From Pseudomonas cremoricolorata (GTDB lineage Bacteria > Pseudomonadota > Gammaproteobacteria > Pseudomonadales > Pseudomonadaceae): DNA of 64,000 nt. Made by a program: the position numbers and the translations under genes. The notes below the pieces were generated by a model, which was given only the letters and a program-made list of their open reading frames with translations, was not told the origin of the DNA and made no database searches. The first letter of the stretch is position 1. Each line of letters begins with the position of its first letter. Shown in pieces: positions 34,995 through 45,114 of the stretch. The stretch is from contig NZ_CP009455.1 in assembly GCF_000759535.1 (NCBI RefSeq), positions 1,364,001 to 1,428,000 of the forward strand, given 5' to 3'.

Positions 34995-36329
34995 TCAGGG
35001 ACGGGCGTGCAGCGCCTGCCCGTGTGCGCCTGGCGATGCCACAGGGCGCTTGCGAATCATCGCGATGGCGAACACCGCCACCACCCCAGGCACCGCACAG
35101 AGGATGAAGTTGAGCTGCAGCGGCAGGTTCATGCTCATCATCAGCCCACCCAGGGTCGGCCCGGCGACGCCACCGAAACGGCCGATCGCCGAACACCAGC
35201 TCACGCCCGTGGAGCGGATCTCGCTCGGGTACTGCTGGGCGGCAAAGGCATGGATCACGGCCAGGGTGCCGATGGTGGTGGCGCCGGCAATCAGCAGCAT
35301 CACGTTGAGCAGCAGCGGGCCGGGCTTGATACCGAGGATGCACAGCGACACCACGGCCATCATGAAGAACAGCATCAGCGTCGGCTTGCAGCCCCAGCGG
35401 TCTGCCAGCCAGCCGCCGCCCAGCGCGCCGAAGGTGGCGCCGATGTTCAGGGTCACCAGGAACATCAGGCTCGACCCCAGCTCGAAGCCGCCGGCGACCA
35501 TGATCTTCGGCAGCCAGGTGTTGAGGCCGTAGACCATCAGCATGCACATGCCAAAGCCCAGCCAGAGAAACACCGTGCCAACCCCACGGCCTTCAGCGAA
35601 CAGGCGCGACAGCGGCGCGGCGGACGAGGTTCTCACCGGTGCCTCGAAGCTGACCTGGCTGAGGTTCACCTGGGGATCAATGCGCGTCAGCAGACGGCTT
35701 GCAGCCGCGCTGTCCTTCTCCAGCAAGTAGTGCAGTGATTCCGGCAATTGCCGCGCCAGCCAGGGCAGGAACAGCAGCGGCAGGCCGCCGATGATGAAGG
35801 TCGCCTCCCAGCCGAAGCGCGGGATGATCATCATCGCCACCAGGGCGGAAATCATCGCGCCGATGGAATAGAAGCTGAGCATGACGGTGGTCAGCGAGCT
35901 GCGCCGCGAGGTCGGCGCCAAGTCGTTCATCAGCGCGACGATGTTGGGAATCGCCCCGCCCAGGCCGACGCCGGTGATGAAGCGCGCCAGGGCGAAGCTC
36001 GGTGCGTCCCAGGTGAAGGCGGTGGCCAGCGCGCAGAGGCTGGCCAGGGTCATCGAGCAGATGATCACCTTGCGCCGGCCAAGGCGATCGGCCAGCGGGC
36101 CGACGGCGACCGCGCCGAACATCATGCCGAACAGCGCGGCGCTGCCCATCCAGCCGGCGATCACCGGCGTCAGTGCCCATTCTTCCATCAGGCGCGGCAC
36201 CACCGAGCCGTAGATGACCAGGTCGTAGCCATCGAACAGCATGATGAAAGAGCACCAGAACAGCAGTGTGTAATGAAGCTTGCCGAGGGGCGCGGCCCCT
36301 GCGACGTCGAGCGCACGTTTCTGAGTCAT
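34995..36329 (-). CDS. MFS aromatic acid:H+ symporter (BenK/PcaK type)
   Basis: 444 residues, 12 hydrophobic segments. The AAHS-family signature DGYDLVIYG in segment 1, motif A PLADRLGRRKV, and DRWGCKPTL in the second half are clear. It imports benzoate-like or hydroxybenzoate-like acids across the inner membrane. It follows the benzoylformate decarboxylase gene and precedes the OprD porin, so substrates may be mandelate, benzoylformate or benzoate. Confidence 0.88.
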   Translation of the reverse strand: MTQKRALDVAGAAPLGKLHYTLLFWCSFIMLFDGYDLVIYGSVVPRLMEEWALTPVIAGWMGSAALFGMMFGAVAVGPLADRLGRRKVIICSMTLASLCALATAFTWDAPSFALARFITGVGLGGAIPNIVALMNDLAPTSRRSSLTTVMLSFYSIGAMISALVAMMIIPRFGWEATFIIGGLPLLFLPWLARQLPESLHYLLEKDSAAASRLLTRIDPQVNLSQVSFEAPVRTSSAAPLSRLFAEGRGVGTVFLWLGFGMCMLMVYGLNTWLPKIMVAGGFELGSSLMFLVTLNIGATFGALGGGWLADRWGCKPTLMLFFMMAVVSLCILGIKPGPLLLNVMLLIAGATTIGTLAVIHAFAAQQYPSEIRSTGVSWCSAIGRFGGVAGPTLGGLMMSMNLPLQLNFILCAVPGVVAVFAIAMIRKRPVASPGAHGQALHARP

Positions 36330-36391
36330 GGTCAGGTCTTCTTGTTGTTATGTCGGTGAGTCGAAGGGGCTGCATCGGCCCCCGCAGCCGG

Positions 36392-38002
<1,611 letters not shown>

Positions 38003-38160
38003 TCATGAGGCTTCCACTCTAGGAACAGTCAATAAATCGATCAAATAAATGTTTTTTCCTTGCTGTATAAATACGATCTATATGAAAGGAGATGCTGCGG
38101 CGTAGCCGACGCACCGACCACCCACCCTCCTCGACCTGCTGCAAACGGATCGCCGCGACC

Positions 38161-39075
38161 ATGGCCAACTTCGACCTCAACCTCATCACCACCTTCATCA
38201 CCCTCTATGAAACCCAGAGCGTGACCACCACCGCGCAACGGCTGTTCGTCACCCAGCCCTCGGTCAGCTACGCGCTGGGCAAGCTGCGTGAGCAGTTCGA
38301 TGACGCGCTGTTCGTGCGCAACCGTCAGGGCATGCAGCCCACAAGGCTCGCGACCCAGCTCTACGGCGGCTTCAAAGAGGCTTCGCGCTGCATCGACTCG
38401 GCGGTGGGCGAAGCGCGCAAGTTCGAGCCCGGGCATTCCCAGCGCCAGTTCCGTCTGGCGCTGTCCGACCTCGGCGAAATGGCGCTGCTGCCGCGGCTGA
38501 TGGAGCGCCTGAGCAGCCAGGCGCCGAATATCGAGCTGGAAGTCATCCCGCTGGAGATCGATCAGGTCGGCACCTGGCTCAGCGACGGCCACGTCGACGC
38601 CGCCATCTGCAGCCGCAAGCTCGGCGACAGCGGGGTGGTATCACGGGTGCTGATGAAGGAACGCTACGTGTGCCTGCTCGATGCCGCCCACCCGCGCATC
38701 GGCGAGACCCTCAACATGCAGCAGTTCCTGGCCGAACCCCACGTGCTGGTGACCCGCACTTCCGGCCACGGCATGGCCGAAGAAGCCCTGCAACGGCTCG
38801 GCGTGGAACGTCGCATCAAGCTGCGCCTGCCGCATTTCTCGGTGCTGCCACGACTGATTCCCGGCACCGACCTGCTGGGCATCCTGCCCAGCCAGATCGC
38901 CGAAAGCTTCTGCGAAATGCCCCTGCACAGCCAACTCAAGACGCTCGAACTACCGTTCGACGTGCCGGCGTTCGAAGTGTCGCTGCACTGGCATTCACGC
39001 AGTACGCAATCCACGGCGCTGACCTGGTTCTTGCGTCAGGTGCAGGTTGCGTTGGGTGGGGCGGGGCTGGCCTGA
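38161..39075 (+). CDS. LysR-family regulator of the benzoylformate cluster
   Basis: 304 residues from MANFDLNLITTFITLYE. N-terminal helix-turn-helix with VTTTAQRLFVTQPSVSYAL, then the effector domain. It is divergent from mdlC across about 180 bases, an AT-rich gap containing the likely shared promoter, so it probably controls the decarboxylase, transporter and porin genes. Effector likely an aromatic 2-oxo acid; that is inference. Confidence 0.85.
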   Translation: MANFDLNLITTFITLYETQSVTTTAQRLFVTQPSVSYALGKLREQFDDALFVRNRQGMQPTRLATQLYGGFKEASRCIDSAVGEARKFEPGHSQRQFRLALSDLGEMALLPRLMERLSSQAPNIELEVIPLEIDQVGTWLSDGHVDAAICSRKLGDSGVVSRVLMKERYVCLLDAAHPRIGETLNMQQFLAEPHVLVTRTSGHGMAEEALQRLGVERRIKLRLPHFSVLPRLIPGTDLLGILPSQIAESFCEMPLHSQLKTLELPFDVPAFEVSLHWHSRSTQSTALTWFLRQVQVALGGAGLA

Positions 39076-39096
39076 GTCGGCGTCGAAGACCTTACC

Positions 39097-39717
39097 TCAG
39101 CGCCTGCCCAAGGCCAGGCGGGCGGCGAACAGCACGAAGATCAGGCCCGTGGCGCGGTCCATCCACTGGATCACCCGCTCACGCCGCAGTATGCCGGCCA
39201 GCGGTTGAGTGACGCCAATCAGCACACCCGACCAGATCAGCCCGAGCAGCACATGGATGCCGACCAGGCCGAAGGTCCAGGCGATCAGGTTCTGCGCGGG
39301 AGGGATGAACTGCGGCAGGAACGACACATAGAAAATCCCCACCTTGGGATTGAGCACATTGCCCATCATGCCCTTGAGAAACCAGTTGCCACGCGCCCTG
39401 GCGCCTGCCTCAGGCGGTGCCAGGGTGCTGCGCGGGCGCAGCAGCATGCCCAGGCCCAACCACGCCAAGTACGCCGCGCCGCAGTACTTCAGCAGGTTGT
39501 AGGCCAGCTCCGACACGGCAATCAGCGCCCCCAGGCCAAACGCCACCGCAGCACCCCACACCAGGCAACCGGCATTGATCCCCAACGCCGCCCGAAACGC
39601 CTGCTGCTTGCCTTCCACCGTGGCCGTTCGCAACACCAGCGCGGTATCCAGGCCAGGGGTCAGCGTCAGCACGGTTGCGGCCAGGGTGAAGGCCAGCAGG
39701 TTGTCGGCGATGGGCAT
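39097..39717 (-). CDS. LysE/RhtB-family amino-acid exporter
   Basis: 206 residues with five to six hydrophobic segments. TLTPGLDTALVLRTA near the N-terminus and FLKGMMGNVLNPKVGIFYVSFLPQF are the family's conserved blocks. Such proteins export amino acids or derivatives across the inner membrane. The stop lies 21 bases from the LysR gene (convergent). Substrate unknown. Confidence 0.88.
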   Translation of the reverse strand: MPIADNLLAFTLAATVLTLTPGLDTALVLRTATVEGKQQAFRAALGINAGCLVWGAAVAFGLGALIAVSELAYNLLKYCGAAYLAWLGLGMLLRPRSTLAPPEAGARARGNWFLKGMMGNVLNPKVGIFYVSFLPQFIPPAQNLIAWTFGLVGIHVLLGLIWSGVLIGVTQPLAGILRRERVIQWMDRATGLIFVLFAARLALGRR

Positions 39718-39785
39718 GGGTCGGATGTCTCTGAGGGATGATCAATTGGCTTGGTTTGCGCTGCGCGCAGGGCCGCCGGTTGCGA

Positions 39786-40370
39786 CTACTCGATGCCGCA
39801 CTCAGCCAATGCTTTCTCGAGCGAGTCATCCAGCACGTACTCGCCGCTGGGCGTGGACGCCGAGCCGTCCCTGAAGGATTGGTAACGCAAGACAGCACCG
39901 CTTTTCAGTTGAGCGAGGATGTTTTCGGCCTTTTCGCCGGTGGCCAGGGCGAAAGGCGAGCTTTGCCTGGTCATGATCTGCCATAAGCCTTCATCCAGCT
40001 CCTTACTGCCAGTGCCCAATCCCGCCCAACTAGGGCGCTTCTCGGGAACGGATTTCACGGGTGTTTCAAGGGGACTGATCGTCCACGCCGGCAACTGGTC
40101 GATCTGAATCTGTACCAGCCCGACCGGAGCACTGAGCAGCGCCCGGGTTCTCATGCCAACCAGCAGCACACCACGGATCTTTTCGATATAAGGAAAGTAG
40201 TGGAGCGTGAACAAGCGACTGTCGGAATAGAACGCCGCCGTCGTCACGCCACAGGTGGACTCGTCCATGAAGCGATCGGACGCATCGACCGTGATCCACT
40301 GCGGCCCTGGTTGAGTCCCCGCGCACCCCACCAGCATCAATGCCAACGCCAGCGTATAAAGTCTTTTCAT
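39786..40370 (-). CDS. Putative lipoprotein of unknown function
   Basis: The start at MKRLYTLALALMLVGC has AAGGA 5 bases upstream; 194 residues. LMLVGCAG is a lipobox, so the protein should be lipidated at Cys15. The mature part contains DESTCGVTTAAFYSDSRL and ends SLEKALAECGIE. No enzymatic motif. Monocistronic. Confidence 0.65.
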   Translation of the reverse strand: MKRLYTLALALMLVGCAGTQPGPQWITVDASDRFMDESTCGVTTAAFYSDSRLFTLHYFPYIEKIRGVLLVGMRTRALLSAPVGLVQIQIDQLPAWTISPLETPVKSVPEKRPSWAGLGTGSKELDEGLWQIMTRQSSPFALATGEKAENILAQLKSGAVLRYQSFRDGSASTPSGEYVLDDSLEKALAECGIE

Positions 40371-40556
40371 GTGCATCCTTGTCAGTGGGCAAGATTGCCC
40401 TGTCCGTGTCCGTAACTTGAACGTTAACGCCCTGGGTATGGGCGTTCTACGTGGGTGGATCGAAACTGCCAATGATTGGCGGTGATTCGGGTTTGTCGGT
40501 GACTAGCGAAATTGTCCGACCTAACGAGCAGTCAGCAGATATCCACAGCCCTTGTC

Positions 40557-40769
40557 CTAAGATCCAGAGTCTCGAATAAGACCGCACTGCTCACTCGCTA
40601 GCCGACTGATGATCCTGATGGCCTGATGCAGCCCCGCAGTGGTGCGGAAACTCAACTGTGGATTGTGTTCGCACTCAAGCAGTTCGTCGTGCTGCACCAA
40701 CGCCTCTGCGAGCAGTTCGAGGGTGCGGGTGTAGTCCTGAAGTGTGGATAGGCGTTCGCGTTCAGTCAT
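40557..40769 (-). CDS. Small conserved Pseudomonas-type protein
   Basis: 70 residues, mostly helical (TLQDYTRTLELLAEALVQHD; LHQAIRIISRLASEQCGL). Its ATG overlaps the stop of the 42-codon ORF upstream (ATGACTGA), so translation is probably coupled. Similar small helical proteins are common in pseudomonads; function unknown. Confidence 0.55.
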   Translation of the reverse strand: MTERERLSTLQDYTRTLELLAEALVQHDELLECEHNPQLSFRTTAGLHQAIRIISRLASEQCGLIRDSGS

Positions 40770-40890
40770 AGGTCACCTGCATGGGGTCCGAAGACCGACG
40801 GATAGCGTCGAGCCGGTGAGCTGGGTATGCGTAGGGGGTGTGAGGGCGGAGCGCGAATGCGAGGAGCCCGAGCGGATTTTCGGTGGTCAT
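40762..40890 (-). CDS. 42-residue small ORF coupled to next gene
   Basis: It starts MTTENPLGLLAFALRP with a strong AAAGGA 8 bases before the ATG and ends MQVTYD, its stop overlapping the 70-residue gene's start by 8 bases. The frame also continues far upstream without clear protein character, but the ribosome-binding site favours this short product. Function unknown; it could be a leader peptide that opens the next start. Confidence 0.45.
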   Translation of the reverse strand: MTTENPLGLLAFALRPHTPYAYPAHRLDAIRRSSDPMQVTYD

Positions 40891-41351
40891 GCATGAGTTC
40901 CTTTCGTTGTGGAACTGCCACCGCTCGCGGCCAAGCAAGTTAAGGTGGCAGCAGTACGCGGGTTGGCCGACCGGGACGAAAGGAGCCCGGCACACCCGAA
41001 GGTGTCCCGCGCACCACCGCCATGACGCAACATCGCGGGCACAAAAAAAGCGCCTGCGATGAACACTTGGCGCTGCTGCGCCTTTCGATTCCGACCGGCC
41101 AAGGTCGCATCGCCGAAGGTTCGACGACGTTGGGAATGTATGCCTGTGGGTGAGGTTATGCAACGGTTGCGTTCTAGATATGGCGTTGCTTTCGCACGTT
41201 CACTTACCGCGTAATCGCGTTGGGCTGACAGCGTCCCGCTCAACCGCCATTGCCAAGGTCTGAGCGGGCCCTTCGTCGAGCAACGACAGGACGTCGTACG
41301 TAGGCGATAGCCGCCATGCTCCTTCGCACCATAGGATGTAAGCGCGGGACA
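40891..41351. other. Region with two overlapping, unresolved ORFs
   Basis: Two minus-strand frames (one to 41,163, one 40,887-41,243) overlap in different phases and neither looks clearly like a protein. The DNA resembles GC-rich leaders that precede small genes in pseudomonads, with several short inverted repeats. I cannot decide between a coding gene, a structured leader RNA and plain spacer. Confidence 0.3.
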
Positions 41352-41696
41352 TCAGAAATCCTCCGGCTTGGGCTTTGCCAAGCGCACACGTCTCGACGTC
41401 AGACTTTGATAGGCATCGTCATGATTGAAATAACGAGTGATTTCAGACGAGTTTTCGACACCGTCCAAAGAAACGAAGACCGACTCATCGAGCCCCAGGC
41501 GCCAAAGCACCAGCATGAACGATCGTAGGTCTACCGATTCGGATCCACCCTCAATCTTGCGCAGCGTGTGGGCGGAAACACCTATCGATGCCTTGAGGTC
41601 TGCCTGTCGCAAGCCCATGAATAAGCGTCTAGCTTTGACGAGAAGCCCTATTTTGCGCAGGGTGTCCGAGCAGGTAACGGGGAAAAAACTATTCAT
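41352..41696 (-). CDS. XRE-family helix-turn-helix regulator
   Basis: 114 residues from MNSFFPVTCSD (a GTG 27 bases upstream is possible). The HTH spans LRKIGLLVKARRLFMGLRQADLKASIG with ...HTLRKIEGG, like HipB-type antitoxin repressors. The C-terminal part (SFMLVLWRLGLDESVF) is helical. No HipA-like kinase or toxin is adjacent. It is the last chromosomal gene before the transposon end. Confidence 0.75.
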   Translation of the reverse strand: MNSFFPVTCSDTLRKIGLLVKARRLFMGLRQADLKASIGVSAHTLRKIEGGSESVDLRSFMLVLWRLGLDESVFVSLDGVENSSEITRYFNHDDAYQSLTSRRVRLAKPKPEDF

Positions 41697-41766
41697 AAGA
41701 TTCACGCTAACGAGCTTTAACACTCACAAAGTCTAGAAATACGAGTCTTAAATCTAAAAACCTATT

Positions 41767-41796
41767 CCCTAAGGCTCATTCACATGAGCCTTAGGG
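41767..41796. terminator. Perfect 13-bp inverted repeat
   Basis: CCCTAAGGCTCAT and ATGAGCCTTAGGG flank a 4-base loop, 70 bases downstream from the XRE gene's start and 60 bases outside the transposon end. No T-run follows. It could be an operator for the XRE regulator, being in its upstream region, or a hairpin terminator. Confidence 0.45.
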
Positions 41797-41855
41797 TTAA
41801 TAAAGTCAACAGCGATTAACCTTAATCTTGCTGGAAAATGCCGATCAGAGCCGGG

Positions 41856-42005
41856 TGTGTGAAAAGAATAAAGGTTGTCACAACACCCCTTGAAATTCGC
41901 GGCCTCTAGAAAAAAACTGACAGGTCAGGGGCGGGAAAAGGTTGTCACAAAACTGGCTTTGACAAAAAGTCGGGTGTTTTTTCACAGAATAAAGGTTGTC
42001 ACAGC
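41856..42005 (+). repeat. Transposon left end with three TnsB-type binding sites
   Basis: AAAGGTTGTCACA occurs at 41,870, 41,937 and 41,991, all in one orientation; two copies extend leftward to GAATAAAGG. Three separated sites in about 150 bases is the design of Tn7's left end. The core AATAAAG begins 12 bases in from the terminal TGT, the same distance as in Tn7 as I recall it. Short ORFs across this stretch are not genes. Confidence 0.8.
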
Positions 42006-42171
42006 TCATGTGACGAAAAAAGGAGCCAAGATGGAGGGGGTGAAAGCCTCAAAATCTTTATGATGGTATCTTTCCTAGATGGAGCGTACCTACGTCAGGA
42101 ACTCCCATGATCGACTATGGCGGTGCCGGGATACTGGTGACTATTCACTAATCAGCGAATTACGGAAATAG

Positions 42172-42195
42172 AAAAGCCCGCCGTAAAGGCGGGCT
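42172..42195 (-). terminator. Rho-independent terminator for the TIR gene
   Basis: Stem AGCCCGCC / GGCGGGCT with a 5-base loop; read on the minus strand it is followed by TTTT. It lies about 115 bases after the stop of the TIR-domain gene. Confidence 0.75.
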
Positions 42196-42311
42196 ATCAG
42201 GTGTCTCCAAGGGGAGGCTAAGCGCCAACGAGGTCTCGGAGCAAGCTGTCACAGGTTACGTTTTCTGGTCTGTGTCCACCAGCGTTATCAACGCAGCCAT
42301 GACAAGCGGGG

Positions 42312-43187
42312 CTAGCCGCGCATCACCTTATTCCAATCAATCTCATAACCGGCGTCTTGGAGTTCACGACTCAAGGCTTGCTTCCAACCGTCGTCGTTCA
42401 TCGGCGTCCAGACTACGCCTGCAAAGTCGCTTGGAATCTCAACCTGACCACGCTTTAGTGCGCAGACTCTTTCGCGCCCCAGGCAGCCGAGGAAATAACC
42501 GAGCTCCAACAGGACGTTTTGCCTTGCGCGAGGCTCCAATTCCCCACCCTTTACACAGCCCTGGTCGTCCGGCGTGAGCAGCACAACGGCAAATCCTACG
42601 TCTCGGTGTCTTTCTATCTTCTCGATCACCGTCCCGCCACGATTTGCCTGTTCATGCAGAATGATTGGCTCTAGACCAAGCTTTTCAAGGAATCGAGCTA
42701 CCGACTCTCGTGCTCCCTCGTCATGGCCATGGACAACGAACACTCGGCCTGAATGGACGACTCTATCTTGAGGGGATGAGGTGACCTGGACCTCCTCCGA
42801 GGCTGAGAGATCCGCCAAATCCTCCTTCAAACTTTTCTGTGCTTGCTCAAGCAGAGCAATAGAGTTTTGTACCCTGCGTTGAATTGGGGTGTGGTAGTCA
42901 ATCTGCTGTCCGGTACTGACGATCATCGGATAGTACGTGAGGTCTGTGGCGGCTGCGTAGGTCCGATAGGCACTGGTGTCTTCCCCGAAGCATCTGGTCA
43001 GACTGTCCTTGATGGCAACCTGCATAGCCTTAAGCTCAGGTGTGTTTCCATTCCGGACGGTGTTGAGGTCAAAAGCGTGAAGCTCTGCAATTCGTTCAGA
43101 TAGCCGAGCAAGGCCACGGTCGATCTCTTGCAATGTCAGTTTCAGCTTCGGCTGTGGAGGTACAACAGAGGGGGTCTTTCGTGCCAT
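42312..43187 (-). CDS. TIR-domain nucleotide-binding effector (CAP12/Pycsar-effector type)
   Basis: 291 residues. The N-terminal 145 are helical and unrecognised. From about 148 a TIR-like domain of the CAP12/Pycsar effector family: VFVVHGHDEGARESVARFL, ILHEQANRGGTVIEKIE, VVLLTPDD and RARQNVLLELGYF, whose Glu is the expected NADase residue. In that family the domain degrades NAD+ when triggered, starving infected cells. No cyclase gene is nearby, so it is a standalone effector or senses through its N-terminal half. It sits 300 bases inside the transposon's left end. Confidence 0.75.
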   Translation of the reverse strand: MARKTPSVVPPQPKLKLTLQEIDRGLARLSERIAELHAFDLNTVRNGNTPELKAMQVAIKDSLTRCFGEDTSAYRTYAAATDLTYYPMIVSTGQQIDYHTPIQRRVQNSIALLEQAQKSLKEDLADLSASEEVQVTSSPQDRVVHSGRVFVVHGHDEGARESVARFLEKLGLEPIILHEQANRGGTVIEKIERHRDVGFAVVLLTPDDQGCVKGGELEPRARQNVLLELGYFLGCLGRERVCALKRGQVEIPSDFAGVVWTPMNDDGWKQALSRELQDAGYEIDWNKVMRG

Positions 43188-43488
43188 GGTCTACACATTC
43201 CTTGGTAGCGGTAGGCTATTATTGCTGATTTGAAATGTCCGATCATCCTTGGGAGGCTCCGGTTGCGCCTTGTCTATGCGAGACTGACTTAATAATTTTT
43301 GCGAAGCCCAAAACCGCGCTGGCTTACGAATCGTTGGCGCTGAACCATCGTAAGACGCTGTCCATTGAGCCCAACGAAGAGAGTACTGATGAGTCTCATC
43401 CCTATTACAAGAACAAGAATGGGTTCGCATTGCTCTGGTGTGAAAAGGTGTCAGGTACGGTAGGGACTTAGGCCGTCACGGGCTAGAG
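43188..43488. other. Intergenic stretch without clear gene
   Basis: About 300 bases between the TIR gene and the next minus-strand gene. Short frames exist on both strands but none has a ribosome-binding site and protein character together. The TIR gene promoter should lie here. Confidence 0.4.
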
Positions 43489-44853
43489 TCAATCGCGCTG
43501 ATGCAGCAGATCGAGCATGTAGTCCATGAGCAGGTATGGTTTCTCGAAACAGGCATCAATAAGCGTGTGGACGAAGAGTGTGCCGTCATCCAGTATGAAG
43601 GGAACGGCCGATTGATCGATCTTGAAAGTCTTCAGTCGCTTACGTGCGTTACCTTTCTGGTAGGGGTCATTGGCGCGCAGGTCGAATTCTTCTAGGGTGT
43701 AAAAAATAAACTCGTGGTCAATATGTGAAACAAAGAAACGGCCGTCCTTGACGAAGTATTCTAAGTGGATCATTCGAGTGACGGCGCAGTCCTCAAGCAG
43801 CTCTGGAATATGGGCAATTTCTTCAAAGGTCATACTATTGTCAGTAACAGAACACCAAGCCTTGTCCTCACTTCCCGGTCTGTAAAATTTCGAAACCGAG
43901 GGCAGGACGGCAGTGCTATCAGCCGTGAGACCTCTTGTACGGATTACTGTACTTACCACTACCCCGTCCGGTTGTCGTCGCAAGTTTTCCATGTTCAGCG
44001 GTTGCGGAATCCTCTGGAAGCCCAGTGAGACAAATATTTTTTGGTTCGTTTTAATTAATACGTCATCACTAGTCAGCAGGGCCAGATCTTTTATTAGTCC
44101 TTCACTGCGTAGGCGTTCGAACAGCGTGAGAACATAACTCGGGGTGTGTTCGATGAGAAGCTGCACCTGAAGTTGCACATCTTGGATCCTGTTGGGGATT
44201 CCTATAAGTAGTTCAGAAGCTCCGGTAACAGAATACAAATTATATTTCCTGTATTGCGAGTCGGTCTCAAGCAGGTCCACCTCTGCAGCTTTGTAATACT
44301 GGTAAATCGGAGTAGTTTTCTGTGGTGCGCGCATGTATCTGCGTTGTTCGCTTTGATCCAGGCGATGTATTTCATACACAATGCGCAGCAATCTTGTTAG
44401 AGCGAAATTTTCCTTACATTGGCGAGCATTAAATTCTTTTGCGGCAGACAAGGTGGAGTAGTAATCGTCGAAAGTGTGTAGAGCCTGCTTGTGCAGTGAT
44501 TCTGCGCAAAGCTCATTTAGCTCTCGTTTCTTATTTTCGATTGAACGGCGATCATGGATGGGATCGCTGATCAACTGCTCCAATTCGATTTCGAGCCTTC
44601 TTCGTTCGAAGCGCAGAATACTCCTCATGAAGGTGACTTCTTTCAGAGCTTCCTGCAACCACGGTATTGCAAGCTCAAATAGGGTTGGATCGTCGTCAAA
44701 AAAACAGTCCGTCATTAAGTGATATGTACCGCCATCACTGCCGAACTTATCACCTGAGCTACTGAAGTCACCTTCCAACCGACGTAGACATATCTGGAGG
44801 CGCTCTTCGTGAAGGTTGTCAAAGTAGCTTGCAAGTTCAGCGGGCATCTTCAT
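43489..44853 (-). CDS. Large unrecognised cargo protein
   Basis: 454 residues from MKMPAELASYFDNLHEER, chosen for an AGGAA upstream; the frame extends 19 codons further. The first 190 residues are strongly helical with a likely coiled coil (MRSILRFERRRLEIELEQLI through KKRELNELCAE). The second half is mixed alpha/beta (VSTVIRTRGL; FFVSHIDHEFIFYTLEEFDL; PFILDDGTLFVHTLIDACF). No catalytic motif or membrane segment seen. It is flanked by defence-type genes on the same strand, so a defence role is plausible but unproven. Confidence 0.65.
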   Translation of the reverse strand: MKMPAELASYFDNLHEERLQICLRRLEGDFSSSGDKFGSDGGTYHLMTDCFFDDDPTLFELAIPWLQEALKEVTFMRSILRFERRRLEIELEQLISDPIHDRRSIENKKRELNELCAESLHKQALHTFDDYYSTLSAAKEFNARQCKENFALTRLLRIVYEIHRLDQSEQRRYMRAPQKTTPIYQYYKAAEVDLLETDSQYRKYNLYSVTGASELLIGIPNRIQDVQLQVQLLIEHTPSYVLTLFERLRSEGLIKDLALLTSDDVLIKTNQKIFVSLGFQRIPQPLNMENLRRQPDGVVVSTVIRTRGLTADSTAVLPSVSKFYRPGSEDKAWCSVTDNSMTFEEIAHIPELLEDCAVTRMIHLEYFVKDGRFFVSHIDHEFIFYTLEEFDLRANDPYQKGNARKRLKTFKIDQSAVPFILDDGTLFVHTLIDACFEKPYLLMDYMLDLLHQRD

Positions 44854-45114
44854 GACATGGGGTTCCTGGCTGATGTGGGCGAATACGGGGCAGTAGCAGC
44901 ATTCTGCCATAATCGAAGCTAATTTTTAGGCCATGGTACTAACTGGATATCGTTGGTGAGGGATGTCGGTTCTTGCGGTGGGGTTTGTCCAAACGTGGCG
45001 TCCTCGGTGGCTAGCTCAACTCAGCCCTGAGCTATCCATACCGCCTACCTCCTCAAGCGACTAAGTAGTCGCCGACCACACAAGAACCGAAACTCATGAG
45101 CCTTTAACTGCCCC

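Noticed and set aside
41862..42005. Plasmid-type replication iterons
   Set aside because: Three direct repeats could be iterons, but terminus, spacing and tnsABCD on the far side fit a transposon end better, and there is no rep gene beside them.
41875..42063. 62-codon plus-strand frame
   Set aside because: It spans the transposon left-end repeats and has no ribosome-binding site; the repeats explain the DNA.
43235..43471. 78-codon plus-strand frame before the TIR gene
   Set aside because: Weak start and no recognisable pattern; more likely spacer holding the TIR promoter.
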